Assembly: GCF_003344765.1 (NCBI RefSeq)
Contig: NZ_QPMH01000006.1
Coordinates: 124,001 to 188,000 of the forward strand
Length of the DNA stretch: 64,000 nucleotides
Reading direction: 5' to 3'
From: Ferruginivarius sediminum
GTDB lineage: Bacteria > Pseudomonadota > Alphaproteobacteria > Kiloniellales > Rhodovibrionaceae
The translations under genes were made by a program, and so were the position numbers. Below the pieces are notes generated by a model. The model was given only the letters and a program-made list of their open reading frames with translations. It was not told the origin of the DNA and did no database searches. Below, piece after piece: positions 1-9,726 of this stretch. Position 1 is the first letter of the stretch. Each line of letters starts with the position of its first letter.

Positions 1-2850
1 CGCTGACGGCGTTGGACGCGGTCAGGACCGGCACGTTGACGCCACCATCGCTCTGCAGACGCGCCACCAGATCGCCGTCCTCGATCAGGACCGTCAGGTG
101 CCCGCCGTCTCCATTGCCGCTGGCATCCTTGGAGAAGAGTCCTTGCCGACCGGATACGGTATCTGCCGTGAATGCGAGCTCCAGCGTGCCGTTGGGCAGT
201 TCATAGCCGGCCTCGTGGTCCAGCACGAGGGCCGAACCCGACGTCCCATCGAACGTCAGTGCGGTTTGTTCGAGCACGGCATTCGGATCGCTGCTACCGG
301 CAGGCTCGGTGACGTCGATGGAGACCGTCGCGGTGTCCGTGCGGCCGGTGCCGTCGCTGATCGTGTAGCTGAAGTTGTCGCTGCCGCTGAAGCCCGAGAC
401 AGGCGTGTAGGTCAGCGTACCGTCGGCGTTCTGCACGACCGTACCGTTTGACGGCTGTTCGACGCTGTCCAGGCCGAGCGGGTCGCCGTCCGGATCGGTA
501 TCGTTCGCCAGAACGTCGAGCGTCACGCTTTCGCCCGCGGTGACCGTCGCCTGATCGTTCACGGCATCCGGGTTGTCCGGGGCATCGTTCACGGTAACGT
601 CGACCGTCGCGGTGTCGGTGCGGCCGGTGTCATCGCTGATCGTATAGGTGAAGCTGTCGCTGCCGCTGAAGCCGCTGTTCGCCGTGTAAGTCAGCGTGCC
701 GTCGGCGTTCTGCGTCACGCTGCCGTTCGCCGGCTGTTCGAAGCTGTCCAGGCTGAGCGGGTCGCCGTCCGGATCGGTATCGTTCGCCAGGACATCCACG
801 GTGACGCTTTCGCCAGCGGTCACCGTCGCCTGGTCGCTCACGGCATCCGGGTTGTCCTGCACCTCGTTCACGGTGACGCTCACCGTGGCGGTATCGCTGC
901 CGCCGTTGCCGTCGCTCACCGTGTAGGTGAAGCTGTCGCTGCCGCTGAAGTCGGCATCCGGCGTGTAGGTCAGCGTGCCGTCGGCGTTCTCCACGACCGT
1001 GCCGTTGGACGGGTTGCCCAGGCTCGTGACGTCCAAGCTATCGCCATCGCCGTCGCTGTCATTCGCCAGCACATCGACGGTGACGGCCGTGTCGGCATCC
1101 GTGGTCACGCTGTCGTCGCCCGCAACCGGGGCAGTGTTGCTGGGCTCGCTGACCGTGCCGCCACCGGCCAGCGTCGCGATCTCATCGGCCGTCATTGCCT
1201 CGCCATGCAAGGCAACCGTGTCGATCCGGCCGTCGAACGCATCCTGTATCTTGTCGGCCACATTGTCGCCGCTGGCCCACTGGTTCGCGCCGATGACGAT
1301 CGGCTCCAGGTTGGGGGCGATACCGCCGGTGTAGGATGCCTCACCCGCCAGTTCACCATCGACATAGAGCTTCAGGCCCGTATCGCCGAAGGTGATCGCG
1401 ACATGGTGCGTCTGCCCCGCCGTGATCGCGTTCGTCGCGGTCAGTGCCGGCACATTGACGCTGCCGTCACTCTGCAACCGCGCCACGAGGTCGCCGTTCT
1501 CGATCAGGACGGTCAGGTGACCGCCGTCGTCGTTACCCTTCGAATCCTTGGAGAACAGGCCCTGCCGACCGGAAACCGTGTCGGCCGTGAATGCAAGCTC
1601 CAGCGTGCCGTTCGGCAGTTCGTAGGTGGGATCATGGTCCAGGACAACCGCGGATCTCTTCGATCCATCGAACGTCAGGCCGGTTTCTTCCAGCACCGCG
1701 CTCGAATCGCCGCCGGCAGGCTCGGTGACATCGATGGAAACCGTCGCCGTGTCGGTGCGGCCAGTGCCATCGCTGATCGTGTAGGTGAAGCTGTCGCTGC
1801 CGCTGAAGCCGCTGTTCGCCGTGTAGGTCAGCGTGCCGTCGGCGTTCTCCACGACCGTGCCGCTGGACGGCTGCTCGAAGCTGTCCAGGCTGAGCGGGTC
1901 GCCGTCCGGATCGGTGTCATTCGCCAGCACGTCGACTGTGACACTTTCACCCCCCGTGACGGTCGCCTCATCGCTCACCGCGTTCGGGTTGTCCTGCACT
2001 TCGTTTACGGTGACGCTCACCGTGGCGGTATCGCTGCCGCCGTTGCCGTCGTTGACGGTGTAGGTGAAGCTGTCGCTGCCGCTGAAGTCGGCATCCGGCG
2101 TGTAGGTCAGCGTACCATCGGCGTTCTCCACGACCGTGCCGTTGGACGGACTACCCAGGCTGCCAATGTCCAGCGTATCGCCATCGCCGTCGCTGTCATT
2201 GGCCAAGACGTCCAGGGTCACCGCCGTGTCGGCATCCGTCGTCACGCTGTCGTCGCCGGCGACCGGCGCGGTGTTGCTGGGCTCGCTGGGCTCGCTCGGC
2301 GCCTGACCGGCCAGGGCTTGGATGTCGGCCTGCGACAGCGCCTCGCCGTAAAGGGCGACGGTGCCGATTTGGCCGTCGAACGCATCCTGGATGCTGTCCG
2401 CGGTATTGTCGCTGCTGGCCCACTGGTTCGCGCCGATCACCATGGGTTCGGTATTGGACGCAATGCCGCCGGTATAGGACGCCTGGCCAGCCAGCTCGCC
2501 ATCGACGTAGAGTTTCAGGCCCGCATCCCCGAAGGTGATCGCGGCATGATGCGCCTCGCCCACGCTGACAGCGTTGGACGCGGTCAGCACCGGCACGCTC
2601 ACGCCACCATCGCTCTGCAGGCGCACGACGAGGTCGCCATCCTCGATCAGAACGGTCAGGTGACCGCCGTCGCCATTGCCGCTGGCATCCTTAGAGAACA
2701 AGCCCTGCCTGCCGGAAACCGTATCGGCCGTGAATGCAAGTTCCAGCGTGCCGTTCGGCAGTTCGAAGGCCGACTGGTGATCCACGACCACGGCGGAATT
2801 CGTGGTTCCATCGAAGTTCAGGCTGCCGTCCTCGTAGGTCGGCGTCGGGA
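1..2850 (-). repeat. Long in-gene direct repeats (LamG plus cadherin-like modules)
   Basis: Three copies of a LamG-encoding segment begin near 1, 1421 and 2563 and are nearly identical over roughly 270-300 bases. The cadherin-like segments between them share long identical stretches, for example around 965, 1825 and 2100. Spacing differs (about 1420 then 1142 bases) because one interval has three cadherin-like modules and the other two. Such repeats allow module number to change by recombination and may cause assembly collapse. Confidence 0.8.
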
Positions 2851-4516
2851 AATCGTTCACGTCGATGGAAACCGTCGCCGTATCCGTGCGTCCGGTGCCG
2901 TCGCTGATCGTGTAGGTAAAGTTGTCGCTGCCCAGGTATCCGCTATCCGGCGTATAGGTCAGCGTGCCGTCGCTGTTCTGGCTCAGCGTCCCGTGAGTTG
3001 GCTGGTCGAAGCTGTCCAGGCTGATCGGATCGCCGTCCGGATCGCTATCGTTCGCCAGCACATCGATCGTTTTGCTGCCGTCGGCGCGCACCGAAACCCT
3101 GTCATCTGCGGCGACAGGCGCATCGGGCGTGTCGCTCACCTCCACCGAAACGGTCGCCTGGTCCTGGCTGCCGTTGTTGTCCGTGACCGTGTAGGTGAAG
3201 CTGTCGGTGCCGCTGAAGTCCGCGTCCGGCGTGTAGGTGTATGTCCCGTCTCCGTTGTCGACAATCGTGCCGTTGGCGGGCTGGCCGAGGCTGTCGATGG
3301 ACAGCGCATCGCCGTCGCTGTCGCTATCGTTGGACAGGAGATCCTGGCCATCGAACGTCACCGAGTCGCCTTCCTGAACGGAAAGGCTGTCGTCCACCGC
3401 GCTCGCGCTGTTGTCGAGCGAGCCCAGCAGCTCAGCGATACGCTCCTCGGCGCCCATGCCCGAGCCGAAATCGACGGGGCCGCCCGCGACCGGCCGCAGA
3501 TCCTCGAGCGTGATGCCCCTGCCCTCAGAGGCATTGACATAGAAGTCGTCATAATAGGCGCTGCCATTCGGGTCGGAAAACTGCGCGGTATAATTGCTGC
3601 CGGACGTCGAGCCGTTGCTCTTAGCGCCTGTCACGTTGTTCTGGGATACATTGCTCGAGCCGGAAGGAATGATGATGGCGGCAGCGTTATGCCCGGCCTC
3701 CGGGATCGTCAGCACGGTGTTGTTCTGAACCGTGATATCCGTGCCTTGCTTGATGCTGATGCCACGGACCAGACCCGTGTAGATGATATTATTCTCGATC
3801 AGGAAGTTACTGTAAGAGCCCACATCTCCCATGAAGATGCCTTGGCTCAAATGGTCAGTCTCCGGCAGATACACGTTGCCGCGAATGACGAAGTCGTGGG
3901 ACGGCGCGCCCTGGAACTGGATGAAATCGACGTGATCGGTTGCGCCTGGGTGAACATGTCGCGCACCGGTGTTGTTTTCGACCAGGCCGCCCCGATTCGA
4001 AATGAACTTCATGCTGTCCGTGCGGACATGGTCGAAGGTATTCCCGACGACCTGGATATCGTCTGTCCCAACGAAGACGCCACCATGTTTGACGTCATGA
4101 ACGAAATTATTCTCAAATCGAACTGAGGTGGCGTCGCCGGAATGGATGCCGTAGAATCCATCGTAATTATTGTCTACCCGACCATTTACCTCTGAGTTGA
4201 TGAACTCAATATTCCGGCTACCGCCGTCAACGGTTACCAACGGCGCCGAAGCCGACCCGTTGCCCGAGTTGCTGACGTGGACGTTGTCGACGCGCAGATA
4301 GCTGGAATCGTAGATGCCGAGGTCTTCGAACACGGCGCCCATATTGCCGTCAGCGGACTTTACCGTGACGAATTCGCTGAACTGGTAGCCCTTGAGGTCG
4401 ACGGAACCGTAGCTGCCGCTCTCAAGCAGGATCGTCTCGCCACCAGTGGCCTGGGCAAGAGCGTTCTTGAGCTCCTGCACGCTGGACACTGTGATCGTTT
4501 CGTTCGACGCAGGCAT
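1..4516 (-). CDS. Giant secreted beta-helix / cadherin-like / LamG-like protein (5' part, truncated by window edge)
   Basis: Open for at least 1505 codons with no stop before the window edge. The ATG at 4516 follows an AGGGAG ribosome site about 6 bases upstream. No N-terminal signal peptide is visible, as expected for type I secretion; any C-terminal secretion signal lies outside the window. Residues about 10-320 form a right-handed parallel beta-helix with repeated NN turns (e.g. IENNIIYTG, VQNNTVLTI), as in polysaccharide lyases and C5-epimerases. After that come seven cadherin-like/Big_9-type modules (signature DVLANDSDPDGD ... GTLTYTPD.DFSGSDSFTYT) and three LamG-like (concanavalin A-like) modules, the last cut by the edge. 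The divergent manC-algD neighbours suggest it acts on, or anchors in, a mannuronate-containing EPS. Epimerase, lyase and adhesin roles cannot be separated here. All plus-strand frames in this interval are shadows. Confidence 0.85.
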   Translation of the reverse strand, partial: MPASNETITVSSVQELKNALAQATGGETILLESGSYGSVDLKGYQFSEFVTVKSADGNMGAVFEDLGIYDSSYLRVDNVHVSNSGNGSASAPLVTVDGGSRNIEFINSEVNGRVDNNYDGFYGIHSGDATSVRFENNFVHDVKHGGVFVGTDDIQVVGNTFDHVRTDSMKFISNRGGLVENNTGARHVHPGATDHVDFIQFQGAPSHDFVIRGNVYLPETDHLSQGIFMGDVGSYSNFLIENNIIYTGLVRGISIKQGTDITVQNNTVLTIPEAGHNAAAIIIPSGSSNVSQNNVTGAKSNGSTSGSNYTAQFSDPNGSAYYDDFYVNASEGRGITLEDLRPVAGGPVDFGSGMGAEERIAELLGSLDNSASAVDDSLSVQEGDSVTFDGQDLLSNDSDSDGDALSIDSLGQPANGTIVDNGDGTYTYTPDADFSGTDSFTYTVTDNNGSQDQATVSVEVSDTPDAPVAADDRVSVRADGSKTIDVLANDSDPDGDPISLDSFDQPTHGTLSQNSDGTLTYTPDSGYLGSDNFTYTISDGTGRTDTATVSIDVNDFPTPTYEDGSLNFDGTTNSAVVVDHQSAFELPNGTLELAFTADTVSGRQGLFSKDASGNGDGGHLTVLIEDGDLVVRLQSDGGVSVPVLTASNAVSVGEAHHAAITFGDAGLKLYVDGELAGQASYTGGIASNTEPMVIGANQWASSDNTADSIQDAFDGQIGTVALYGEALSQADIQALAGQAPSEPSEPSNTAPVAGDDSVTTDADTAVTLDVLANDSDGDGDTLDIGSLGSPSNGTVVENADGTLTYTPDADFSGSDSFTYTVNDGNGGSDTATVSVTVNEVQDNPNAVSDEATVTGGESVTVDVLANDTDPDGDPLSLDSFEQPSSGTVVENADGTLTYTANSGFSGSDSFTYTISDGTGRTDTATVSIDVTEPAGGDSSAVLEETGLTFDGSKRSAVVLDHDPTYELPNGTLELAFTADTVSGRQGLFSKDSKGNDDGGHLTVLIENGDLVARLQSDGSVNVPALTATNAITAGQTHHVAITFGDTGLKLYVDGELAGEASYTGGIAPNLEPIVIGANQWASGDNVADKIQDAFDGRIDTVALHGEAMTADEIATLAGGGTVSEPSNTAPVAGDDSVTTDADTAVTVDVLANDSDGDGDSLDVTSLGNPSNGTVVENADGTLTYTPDADFSGSDSFTYTVSDGNGGSDTATVSVTVNEVQDNPDAVSDQATVTAGESVTVDVLANDTDPDGDPLSLDSFEQPANGSVTQNADGTLTYTANSGFSGSDSFTYTISDDTGRTDTATVDVTVNDAPDNPDAVNDQATVTAGESVTLDVLANDTDPDGDPLGLDSVEQPSNGTVVQNADGTLTYTPVSGFSGSDNFSYTISDGTGRTDTATVSIDVTEPAGSSDPNAVLEQTALTFDGTSGSALVLDHEAGYELPNGTLELAFTADTVSGRQGLFSKDASGNGDGGHLTVLIEDGDLVARLQSDGGVNVPVLTASNAVS

Positions 4517-5525
4517 CTTGCGCTCCCTCTGCCTTAGCCCAGTTGACCTGTGTAGTTACACTGAAGTACTTAAGAAATTATTGCCCAATGCGCATTTTTA
4601 TATGTGCATAATCAAGTAATACAGAGCAAACACCGCCATCATTTACCACAAAAACCACCTATCATTAGGACGACGCCGCACCCCCGACATTCGACTCACG
4701 AACAACCGCTTGCCGGGCAAGACTATTCGCAGTCCGCGATTTCCGGGCTGTTCGTTCCGGTGATATTCGTTGTTCAAGCCAAGCCCCGGCTTCGCTGATG
4801 AAGATCAGGTGCGGCGTGGGCGCGTCCAATCGCCAGCGTTTTCCCCTGCAGCGATGAACCTGGACGCCCATCTAAAGTGGTATTGGTGGTGCATTGGGGT
4901 GCCCCCTTATCCGTCCCCACAAATCTCCATCACGGTGTGTTACATTACGATTGTTGAATCGATCATCGTCACGGTCCCTGTGTACCGGGTCCGTTGTGGG
5001 GTTAGTGTGACTGAGGGACATCAAAAATCAGGCACCGCTCCAGCGTGGGGATTTTTGCGGCATCAGGGTCAGACGGTCCGGATAGGGATCTAAGCGCGAC
5101 GCGCCCCGCAACCGGCTTACCACTATGCGCTTCCCAGCGTTCGTCAGTTGCTTCTTGGTTGCGCGAATCCTTTTGAAGGGATTGGCGGCGCCTTGCCGAG
5201 AGATCGACCCGAACCACCCTTGCGCTGGGCTATTCCGGTAGCGGTAAATACACGCCGCCGACCGTTGGCAGTGCTTGCCTCAACCTTTCGGACTACGACT
5301 TATTCTTTTGAGCAAATCCAGAAGAACCAGTCGCCCCGCATTGCGGTTCCGGTCTAATTTCCGCAGGCTTACTTACAGCAAACGTGCGAATTCCAAGGTT
5401 TGAAGGGGTCTTCATTCCAGCCTGCGTCTTAGGAAAGACACAGATGGTATGACCCTCATGCCAATCTGGCGGCCGAAACGCCTTCAAGCGCCAGTACGGC
5501 AGCCATTTCAAGAGGAAGATCGGTC
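4517..5525. other. Divergent intergenic region, about 1 kb, no gene recognised
   Basis: It separates the minus-strand beta-helix gene from plus-strand manC. The part nearest the beta-helix gene (about 4550-4680) is much more AT-rich than its surroundings and contains an imperfect inverted repeat ATGCGCA...TGTGCAT near 4589-4611, so its promoter probably lies there. Short open frames on both strands have no ribosome sites or recognisable products. No clear -35/-10 pair was found for manC. The length suggests regulatory inputs or a decayed gene. Confidence 0.5.
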
Positions 5526-6929
5526 ATGGCGGTGGTTCCGGTTATTCTGTGCGGCGGCTCGGGTACGCGGCTCTGGCCCGTGTCGCGCCGGGATTTCGCG
5601 AAACAGCATGTGCCGATCCTCGGCGGTGAATCCCCGTTCCAGCGGACATTGCAGCGGATCGCAGCCACGGGGTTGGTCGGCACGCCGATCGTGATCACCA
5701 GCGTGGGCGAGCGCTTCCTGGCCGCGGACCAAGCGGCGAAGGCAGGCGTTCCCATCGAGATCGTGCTGGAGCCCGAGCGGCGCGACACGCTGCCCGCGAT
5801 CGCCGTTGCGGCGGAACTCGCTGCACGCCGTGATCCGGAGGCCATGGCACTCATCCTGCCCTCCGATCATCTGATTCCGGATTTCGACGCCTTCGCCAGG
5901 ACTGTGCACGCGGCGGCGGCGGCGGCGGCACAAGGCGACCTCGTCACGTTCGGACTGACTCCGACCAAGCCGGCGACATCCTACGGCTACATCCGTCCCG
6001 GCGCGCTGAACGGCTCGGGGAGCCGGCATATCGAAGCGTTCGAGGAAAAGCCGACGGCCGAGCGCGCCGCAGCCCTGATCGCGGAAGGATGCCTGTGGAA
6101 CAGCGGCATGTTCTGTTTCCAGGCGAAGGCAGGCATCAAGGCGATCGAAACATATGCCCCCGAAACGGCCAAGGCCGTTGCAAGAGCACTGGCCCAGGGC
6201 GAGGACGACCTCGGCGCCCTGCGGATCGGGCCGGCCTTCGCGGACGCGCCGAAGATCTCCTTCGATTACGGGATCATGGAGAAGACGGACCGGGCGGTCG
6301 TGGTGGAGGCCGACTTCGAATGGTCGGATATCGGCGACTGGCGCGAAATCTGGGAGCAGTCCGCCAAGGATGAAAGCGGCGTCGCGCTCGAAGGCGAGGC
6401 TGTCGCGCTTGACGTTCGGAACAGCTATCTCCGCTCCGACGGACGGTTGGTGTGCGCGCTTGGCGTGGAGAACATCGCCGTCGTCGACACGCCGGACGCG
6501 GTGCTGGTGGCGCCGCTGGACCGCACGCAGGAGGTCAAGGACCTGGTGGGCAAGCTGGCGGCGCAAGGCCGCGCGGAGGCAACCGAGCCGGCCCGCGTCC
6601 ACCGGCCCTGGGGCTGGTACCAGACCGTCGACCAGGGCGAACGCTTCCGGGTCAAGCGGATCCAGGTCGCACCCGGCAAGCAGCTCTCCCTGCAGAAGCA
6701 TCATCACCGCGCCGAACACTGGGTGGTCGTGCGCGGCACGGCCGAGGTCACACGCGACAACGAGCTGCTGATGGTGCGCGAGAACGAGTCGGTCTACCTG
6801 CCGCTCGGCTGCGTCCATCGCCTCGCCAACCCCGGCAAGATCCCGGTCGAGATCATCGAAGTGCAGACAGGCGCATACCTGGAAGAGGACGACATCGTCC
6901 GGATCCAGGACGACTTCGGACGCCACTGA
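5526..6929 (+). CDS. manC: Mannose-1-phosphate guanylyltransferase / mannose-6-phosphate isomerase
   Basis: A 467-residue type II bifunctional PMI-GMP enzyme (AlgA/CpsB/ManC family) of usual length. It forms GDP-mannose from mannose-1-phosphate and GTP; the C-terminal cupin can interconvert fructose-6-P and mannose-6-P. The nucleotidyl-transfer loop GGSGTRLWP is at residues 10-18. The cupin begins near residue 358 (HRPWGWY) and includes the metal-binding stretch QKHHHRAEHW. An AGAGGAAG ribosome site lies just upstream of the ATG. The next gene encodes GDP-mannose dehydrogenase, so the GDP-mannose is probably used for GDP-mannuronate in the EPS pathway. A long minus-strand frame over the gene is a shadow. 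Confidence 0.95.
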   Translation: MAVVPVILCGGSGTRLWPVSRRDFAKQHVPILGGESPFQRTLQRIAATGLVGTPIVITSVGERFLAADQAAKAGVPIEIVLEPERRDTLPAIAVAAELAARRDPEAMALILPSDHLIPDFDAFARTVHAAAAAAAQGDLVTFGLTPTKPATSYGYIRPGALNGSGSRHIEAFEEKPTAERAAALIAEGCLWNSGMFCFQAKAGIKAIETYAPETAKAVARALAQGEDDLGALRIGPAFADAPKISFDYGIMEKTDRAVVVEADFEWSDIGDWREIWEQSAKDESGVALEGEAVALDVRNSYLRSDGRLVCALGVENIAVVDTPDAVLVAPLDRTQEVKDLVGKLAAQGRAEATEPARVHRPWGWYQTVDQGERFRVKRIQVAPGKQLSLQKHHHRAEHWVVVRGTAEVTRDNELLMVRENESVYLPLGCVHRLANPGKIPVEIIEVQTGAYLEEDDIVRIQDDFGRH

Positions 6930-6982
6930 GCTGCCCTCCGCGCCCAGCAGCGCGCGAAGGGCAGATAAACCCTGACAGGACA

Positions 6983-8338
6983 ATGACCGAGCGGCGGTTG
7001 AACGTAATGACGGTGCGAAACAGAAAGATCGCGGTGTTCGGACTGGGCTATGTCGGCGTGGTGTCGGCAGCCTGCCTGGCACGTGACGGACACAAGGTGG
7101 TCGGTGTCGATCCGCAGCCGGAGAAAGTGCGGCTTGTGCGGGAAGGCAAGCCGCCCATCGTCGAGCAGTTCGTCGGCGAACTGATCGAAGAGGGCGTGCG
7201 CACGGGCGCGCTGACCGCCACGACCGACGCCGCGGAAGCGGTGGCCGCGAGCGACATGAGCCTCGTATGCGTCGGCACCCCTTCCCGCCGCAACGGCTCG
7301 CTGGACACGGCGGCCGTCGCGAGGGTCTGCGAGCAGATCGGCGCCGCGATCCGTGGCACGACCGGCAGGCACGTCGTCGTGATGCGCTCGACGATCCTGC
7401 CCGGCACCATGCGCGGCGTGGTCATCCCCACGCTGGAGAAAGCCTCGGGCATGACGGCGGGCGAAGGTTTCCACGTCGCCAACAATCCGGAGTTCCTGCG
7501 CGAATCGACCGCCGTCTACGATTACGACAACCCGCCGAAGACCGTCGTCGGCGCCACCGACCCCGCGACCGCGTCAGAAGTTCTGTCACTCTACGAAGCG
7601 CTTCCCGGCCCGAAGATCGCGACCACGGTCGATGTGGCGGAGATGGTCAAGTACGCCGACAACGCCTGGCACGCGCTCAAGGTCGCCTTCGGCAACGAGA
7701 TCGGCAACCTGGCCAAGGCCGTCGGCGTCGACAGCCATGCCGTCATGGATATCTTCTGCCAGGACGAGAAACTTAATATCTCGCCGTACTACCTGAAGCC
7801 GGGCTACGCCTTCGGCGGCTCGTGCCTGCCCAAGGACCTGCGCGCGCTGACCTACAAGGGGCGCGAGCTCGACCTCGACCTGCCGCTGCTCAACTCGATC
7901 ATGCCGTCGAACCAGCATCAGATCGAGCGCGCCTTCGAGCGCGTGGCCAGCTACGGCGTCCGGCGGGTGGCCTTTCTGGGAATCAGCTTCAAGTCCGGCA
8001 CCGACGATCTGCGCGAAAGCCCGCAAGTAGCGCTGGTGGAGCGGCTGATCGGCAAGGGCTACGACCTTCAGATCTATGACCGCAACGTGCACATGGCCAG
8101 ACTGACCGGCGCCAACCGCGAATACATCGTCAACGTCATCCCGCATATCTCACAGCTTCTGAGCGACGATTTCGACGCAGTCCTCGAACACGGCGAGCTT
8201 GTTGTCATCGGTAACCCCGCACCGGAGTTCAAGGGCCTTGCGGCAAGGCTGCGAGAGGACCAGAAGCTGCTCGACCTGGTGCGCACGCCAGGAGCTTCCG
8301 ACGGGCTCGGAACGCGATATGACGGCATTAACTGGTAG
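6983..8338 (+). CDS. algD: GDP-mannose 6-dehydrogenase (AlgD-like)
   Basis: 451 residues; oxidises GDP-mannose to GDP-mannuronate with two NAD+. The Rossmann motif FGLGYVG starts at about residue 19. The catalytic cysteine is C281 in the motif FGGSCLPKD. The C-terminal stretch SFKSGTDDLRESP is typical of the UDP-glucose/GDP-mannose dehydrogenase family. From memory of Pseudomonas AlgD, the match runs along the whole length, including NPEFLRESTA, YADNAWHALK and the final GINW (GICW there), which favours GDP-mannose over UDP-glucose. The open frame extends upstream; I chose ATG 6983, with an AGGA a few bases before it, and ATG 7007 is an alternative. It follows manC by 53 bases and overlaps the next gene by 20. 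Confidence 0.9.
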   Translation: MTERRLNVMTVRNRKIAVFGLGYVGVVSAACLARDGHKVVGVDPQPEKVRLVREGKPPIVEQFVGELIEEGVRTGALTATTDAAEAVAASDMSLVCVGTPSRRNGSLDTAAVARVCEQIGAAIRGTTGRHVVVMRSTILPGTMRGVVIPTLEKASGMTAGEGFHVANNPEFLRESTAVYDYDNPPKTVVGATDPATASEVLSLYEALPGPKIATTVDVAEMVKYADNAWHALKVAFGNEIGNLAKAVGVDSHAVMDIFCQDEKLNISPYYLKPGYAFGGSCLPKDLRALTYKGRELDLDLPLLNSIMPSNQHQIERAFERVASYGVRRVAFLGISFKSGTDDLRESPQVALVERLIGKGYDLQIYDRNVHMARLTGANREYIVNVIPHISQLLSDDFDAVLEHGELVVIGNPAPEFKGLAARLREDQKLLDLVRTPGASDGLGTRYDGINW

Positions 8339-9572
8339 GCGCGAACTGGCGGCGGAACCGGCCAGCAAGCCGGGGCTGGGACGGCGGGTCCTGATCGTCG
8401 TGGAGAACCTTCCTGTCCCCTTCGACCGGCGCGTGTGGTCCGAAGCCACGACGCTGGCCGCCGCCGGGTACGACGTTTCGGTGATCTGCCCGATGGGCAA
8501 GGGACACGATGCGGAATACGAGCTTCTTGAAGGCGTGCACATCCATCGCCATCCCCTGCCCTTCGAGGCGCACGGCGCTCTTGGCTACCTGCGCGAGTAC
8601 GGCAACGCCCTCTGGCACGAGCTGCGGCTTGCGCTGAAGGTCCGCTCCCAACGGGGTATCGACGTTATTCACGGCTGCAACCCGCCGGACCTGATCTTCC
8701 TGGTGGCTTGGGCCCTGCGGCCGTTCGGCGTGCGTTATATCTTCGACCATCACGACATCTGCCCCGAGCTTTTCGAGACCAAGTTCGGCAAGCGCGGCCT
8801 CCTGTGGGGCGCCACGCGGCTGCTGGAGCGGCTGACCTTCGGGACCGCGACCGTCTCGATCGCCACGAACGAAAGCTACGCCGAGATCGCCCGCCGGCGC
8901 GGGAAGATGCGGGCCGAGGACGTCTTCGTGGTGCGCTCCGGCCCGAAGATCGAAAGGCTGGAACTGCGCCCGGCGAAGCCGGAACTGAAGAAAGGCGCCA
9001 GCCACCTCATCGGCTATGTGGGCGTGATCGGCCAGCAGGAAGGCCTCGACCTGCTGCTCGACGCCGCCGAACACCTGATCCACGAGTTGGGCCGGCGCGA
9101 CGTGCATTTCGGGATCGTCGGCGGCGGGCCGGAGTTGCCGCTGGTGGTGGCGGACTGCGAGAGGCGCGGGCTTGCCGACTGGTTCACCTTTACCGGACGC
9201 GCGCCCGACGACCATCTGCTGGACATGCTGAACACCGCCGACATCTGCGTGAACCCCGACCGGGTGACGCCGATGAACGATCTGTCCACGATGAACAAGA
9301 TCCTCGAATACATGACGCTGAAGAAGCCGATCGTGCAATTCGATATGAAGGAGGGACGGGAATCGGCCGGCGAAGCCTCGCTCTACGCCACGCGGAACGA
9401 TCCGGTCGACTTTGCGCGGAAGATCGCCGAATTGCTGGACGACCCAAAGCGGCGCGAGCGCATGGGCGAGATCGGGCGCGAGCGCGTGGAAACCCGCTTT
9501 TCCTGGGACCATTCGGCCCCGGTGCTGCTCGCCGCCTACGATCGCGCGTTCCAGAAAGCAGGCCGTGTGTAA
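8319..9572 (+). CDS. GT4-family glycosyltransferase
   Basis: 417 residues with a GT-B fold of two Rossmann domains. The N-terminal half carries VENLPVPFDRRVWSEA, typical of WcaI/WbuB-like GT4 enzymes. The C-terminal donor domain carries GYVGVIGQQEGLDLLLDA and the nucleotide-sugar motif NPDRVTPMNDLSTMNKILEY. The predicted role is cytoplasmic transfer of a sugar to the undecaprenyl-linked EPS repeat unit; donor and acceptor are unknown. ATG 8319 overlaps the end of algD in another frame, which suggests translational coupling. Together with manC and algD it forms an EPS operon. Confidence 0.88.
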   Translation: MTALTGRRELAAEPASKPGLGRRVLIVVENLPVPFDRRVWSEATTLAAAGYDVSVICPMGKGHDAEYELLEGVHIHRHPLPFEAHGALGYLREYGNALWHELRLALKVRSQRGIDVIHGCNPPDLIFLVAWALRPFGVRYIFDHHDICPELFETKFGKRGLLWGATRLLERLTFGTATVSIATNESYAEIARRRGKMRAEDVFVVRSGPKIERLELRPAKPELKKGASHLIGYVGVIGQQEGLDLLLDAAEHLIHELGRRDVHFGIVGGGPELPLVVADCERRGLADWFTFTGRAPDDHLLDMLNTADICVNPDRVTPMNDLSTMNKILEYMTLKKPIVQFDMKEGRESAGEASLYATRNDPVDFARKIAELLDDPKRRERMGEIGRERVETRFSWDHSAPVLLAAYDRAFQKAGRV

Positions 9573-9594
9573 CCGGGCAAGAGGCAGCTACGCC

Positions 9595-9726
9595 ATGGAC
9601 CCCGGCGGCGGCAGACAGGTTGAACCATTTCCGACGGAACTACCCGGCATGAGCTTGAACCGCGCCCAGGAAAAGCCATTCCTGCAAGCCGCCATGCGAA
9701 GGCATGAGGCGGGCGATCCGAGATGA
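9595..9726 (+). CDS. Possible 43-residue leader ORF coupled to the Wzy-like gene
   Basis: A short frame starts at ATG 9595 and its TGA overlaps the ATG of the next gene (ATGA at 9723-9726). The upstream GAGGCAG could serve as a ribosome site. The product (MDPGGGRQVEPF...) has no signal, membrane segment or recognisable domain. It fills the 150-base gap between two EPS genes and may be chance. Confidence 0.2.
   Translation: MDPGGGRQVEPFPTELPGMSLNRAQEKPFLQAAMRRHEAGDPR

Noticed and set aside
1205..4126. Plus-strand open frame of 973 codons
   Set aside because: It is the complement of the repetitive beta-helix/cadherin/LamG gene; its protein is low-complexity (many Ile-Ala-Val-Gly-Arg) with no domain, while the minus frame gives clear modules.
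5508..7082. Minus-strand open frame of 524 codons over manC
   Set aside because: manC is certain on the plus strand with full motifs; the minus frame is a GC-rich shadow.
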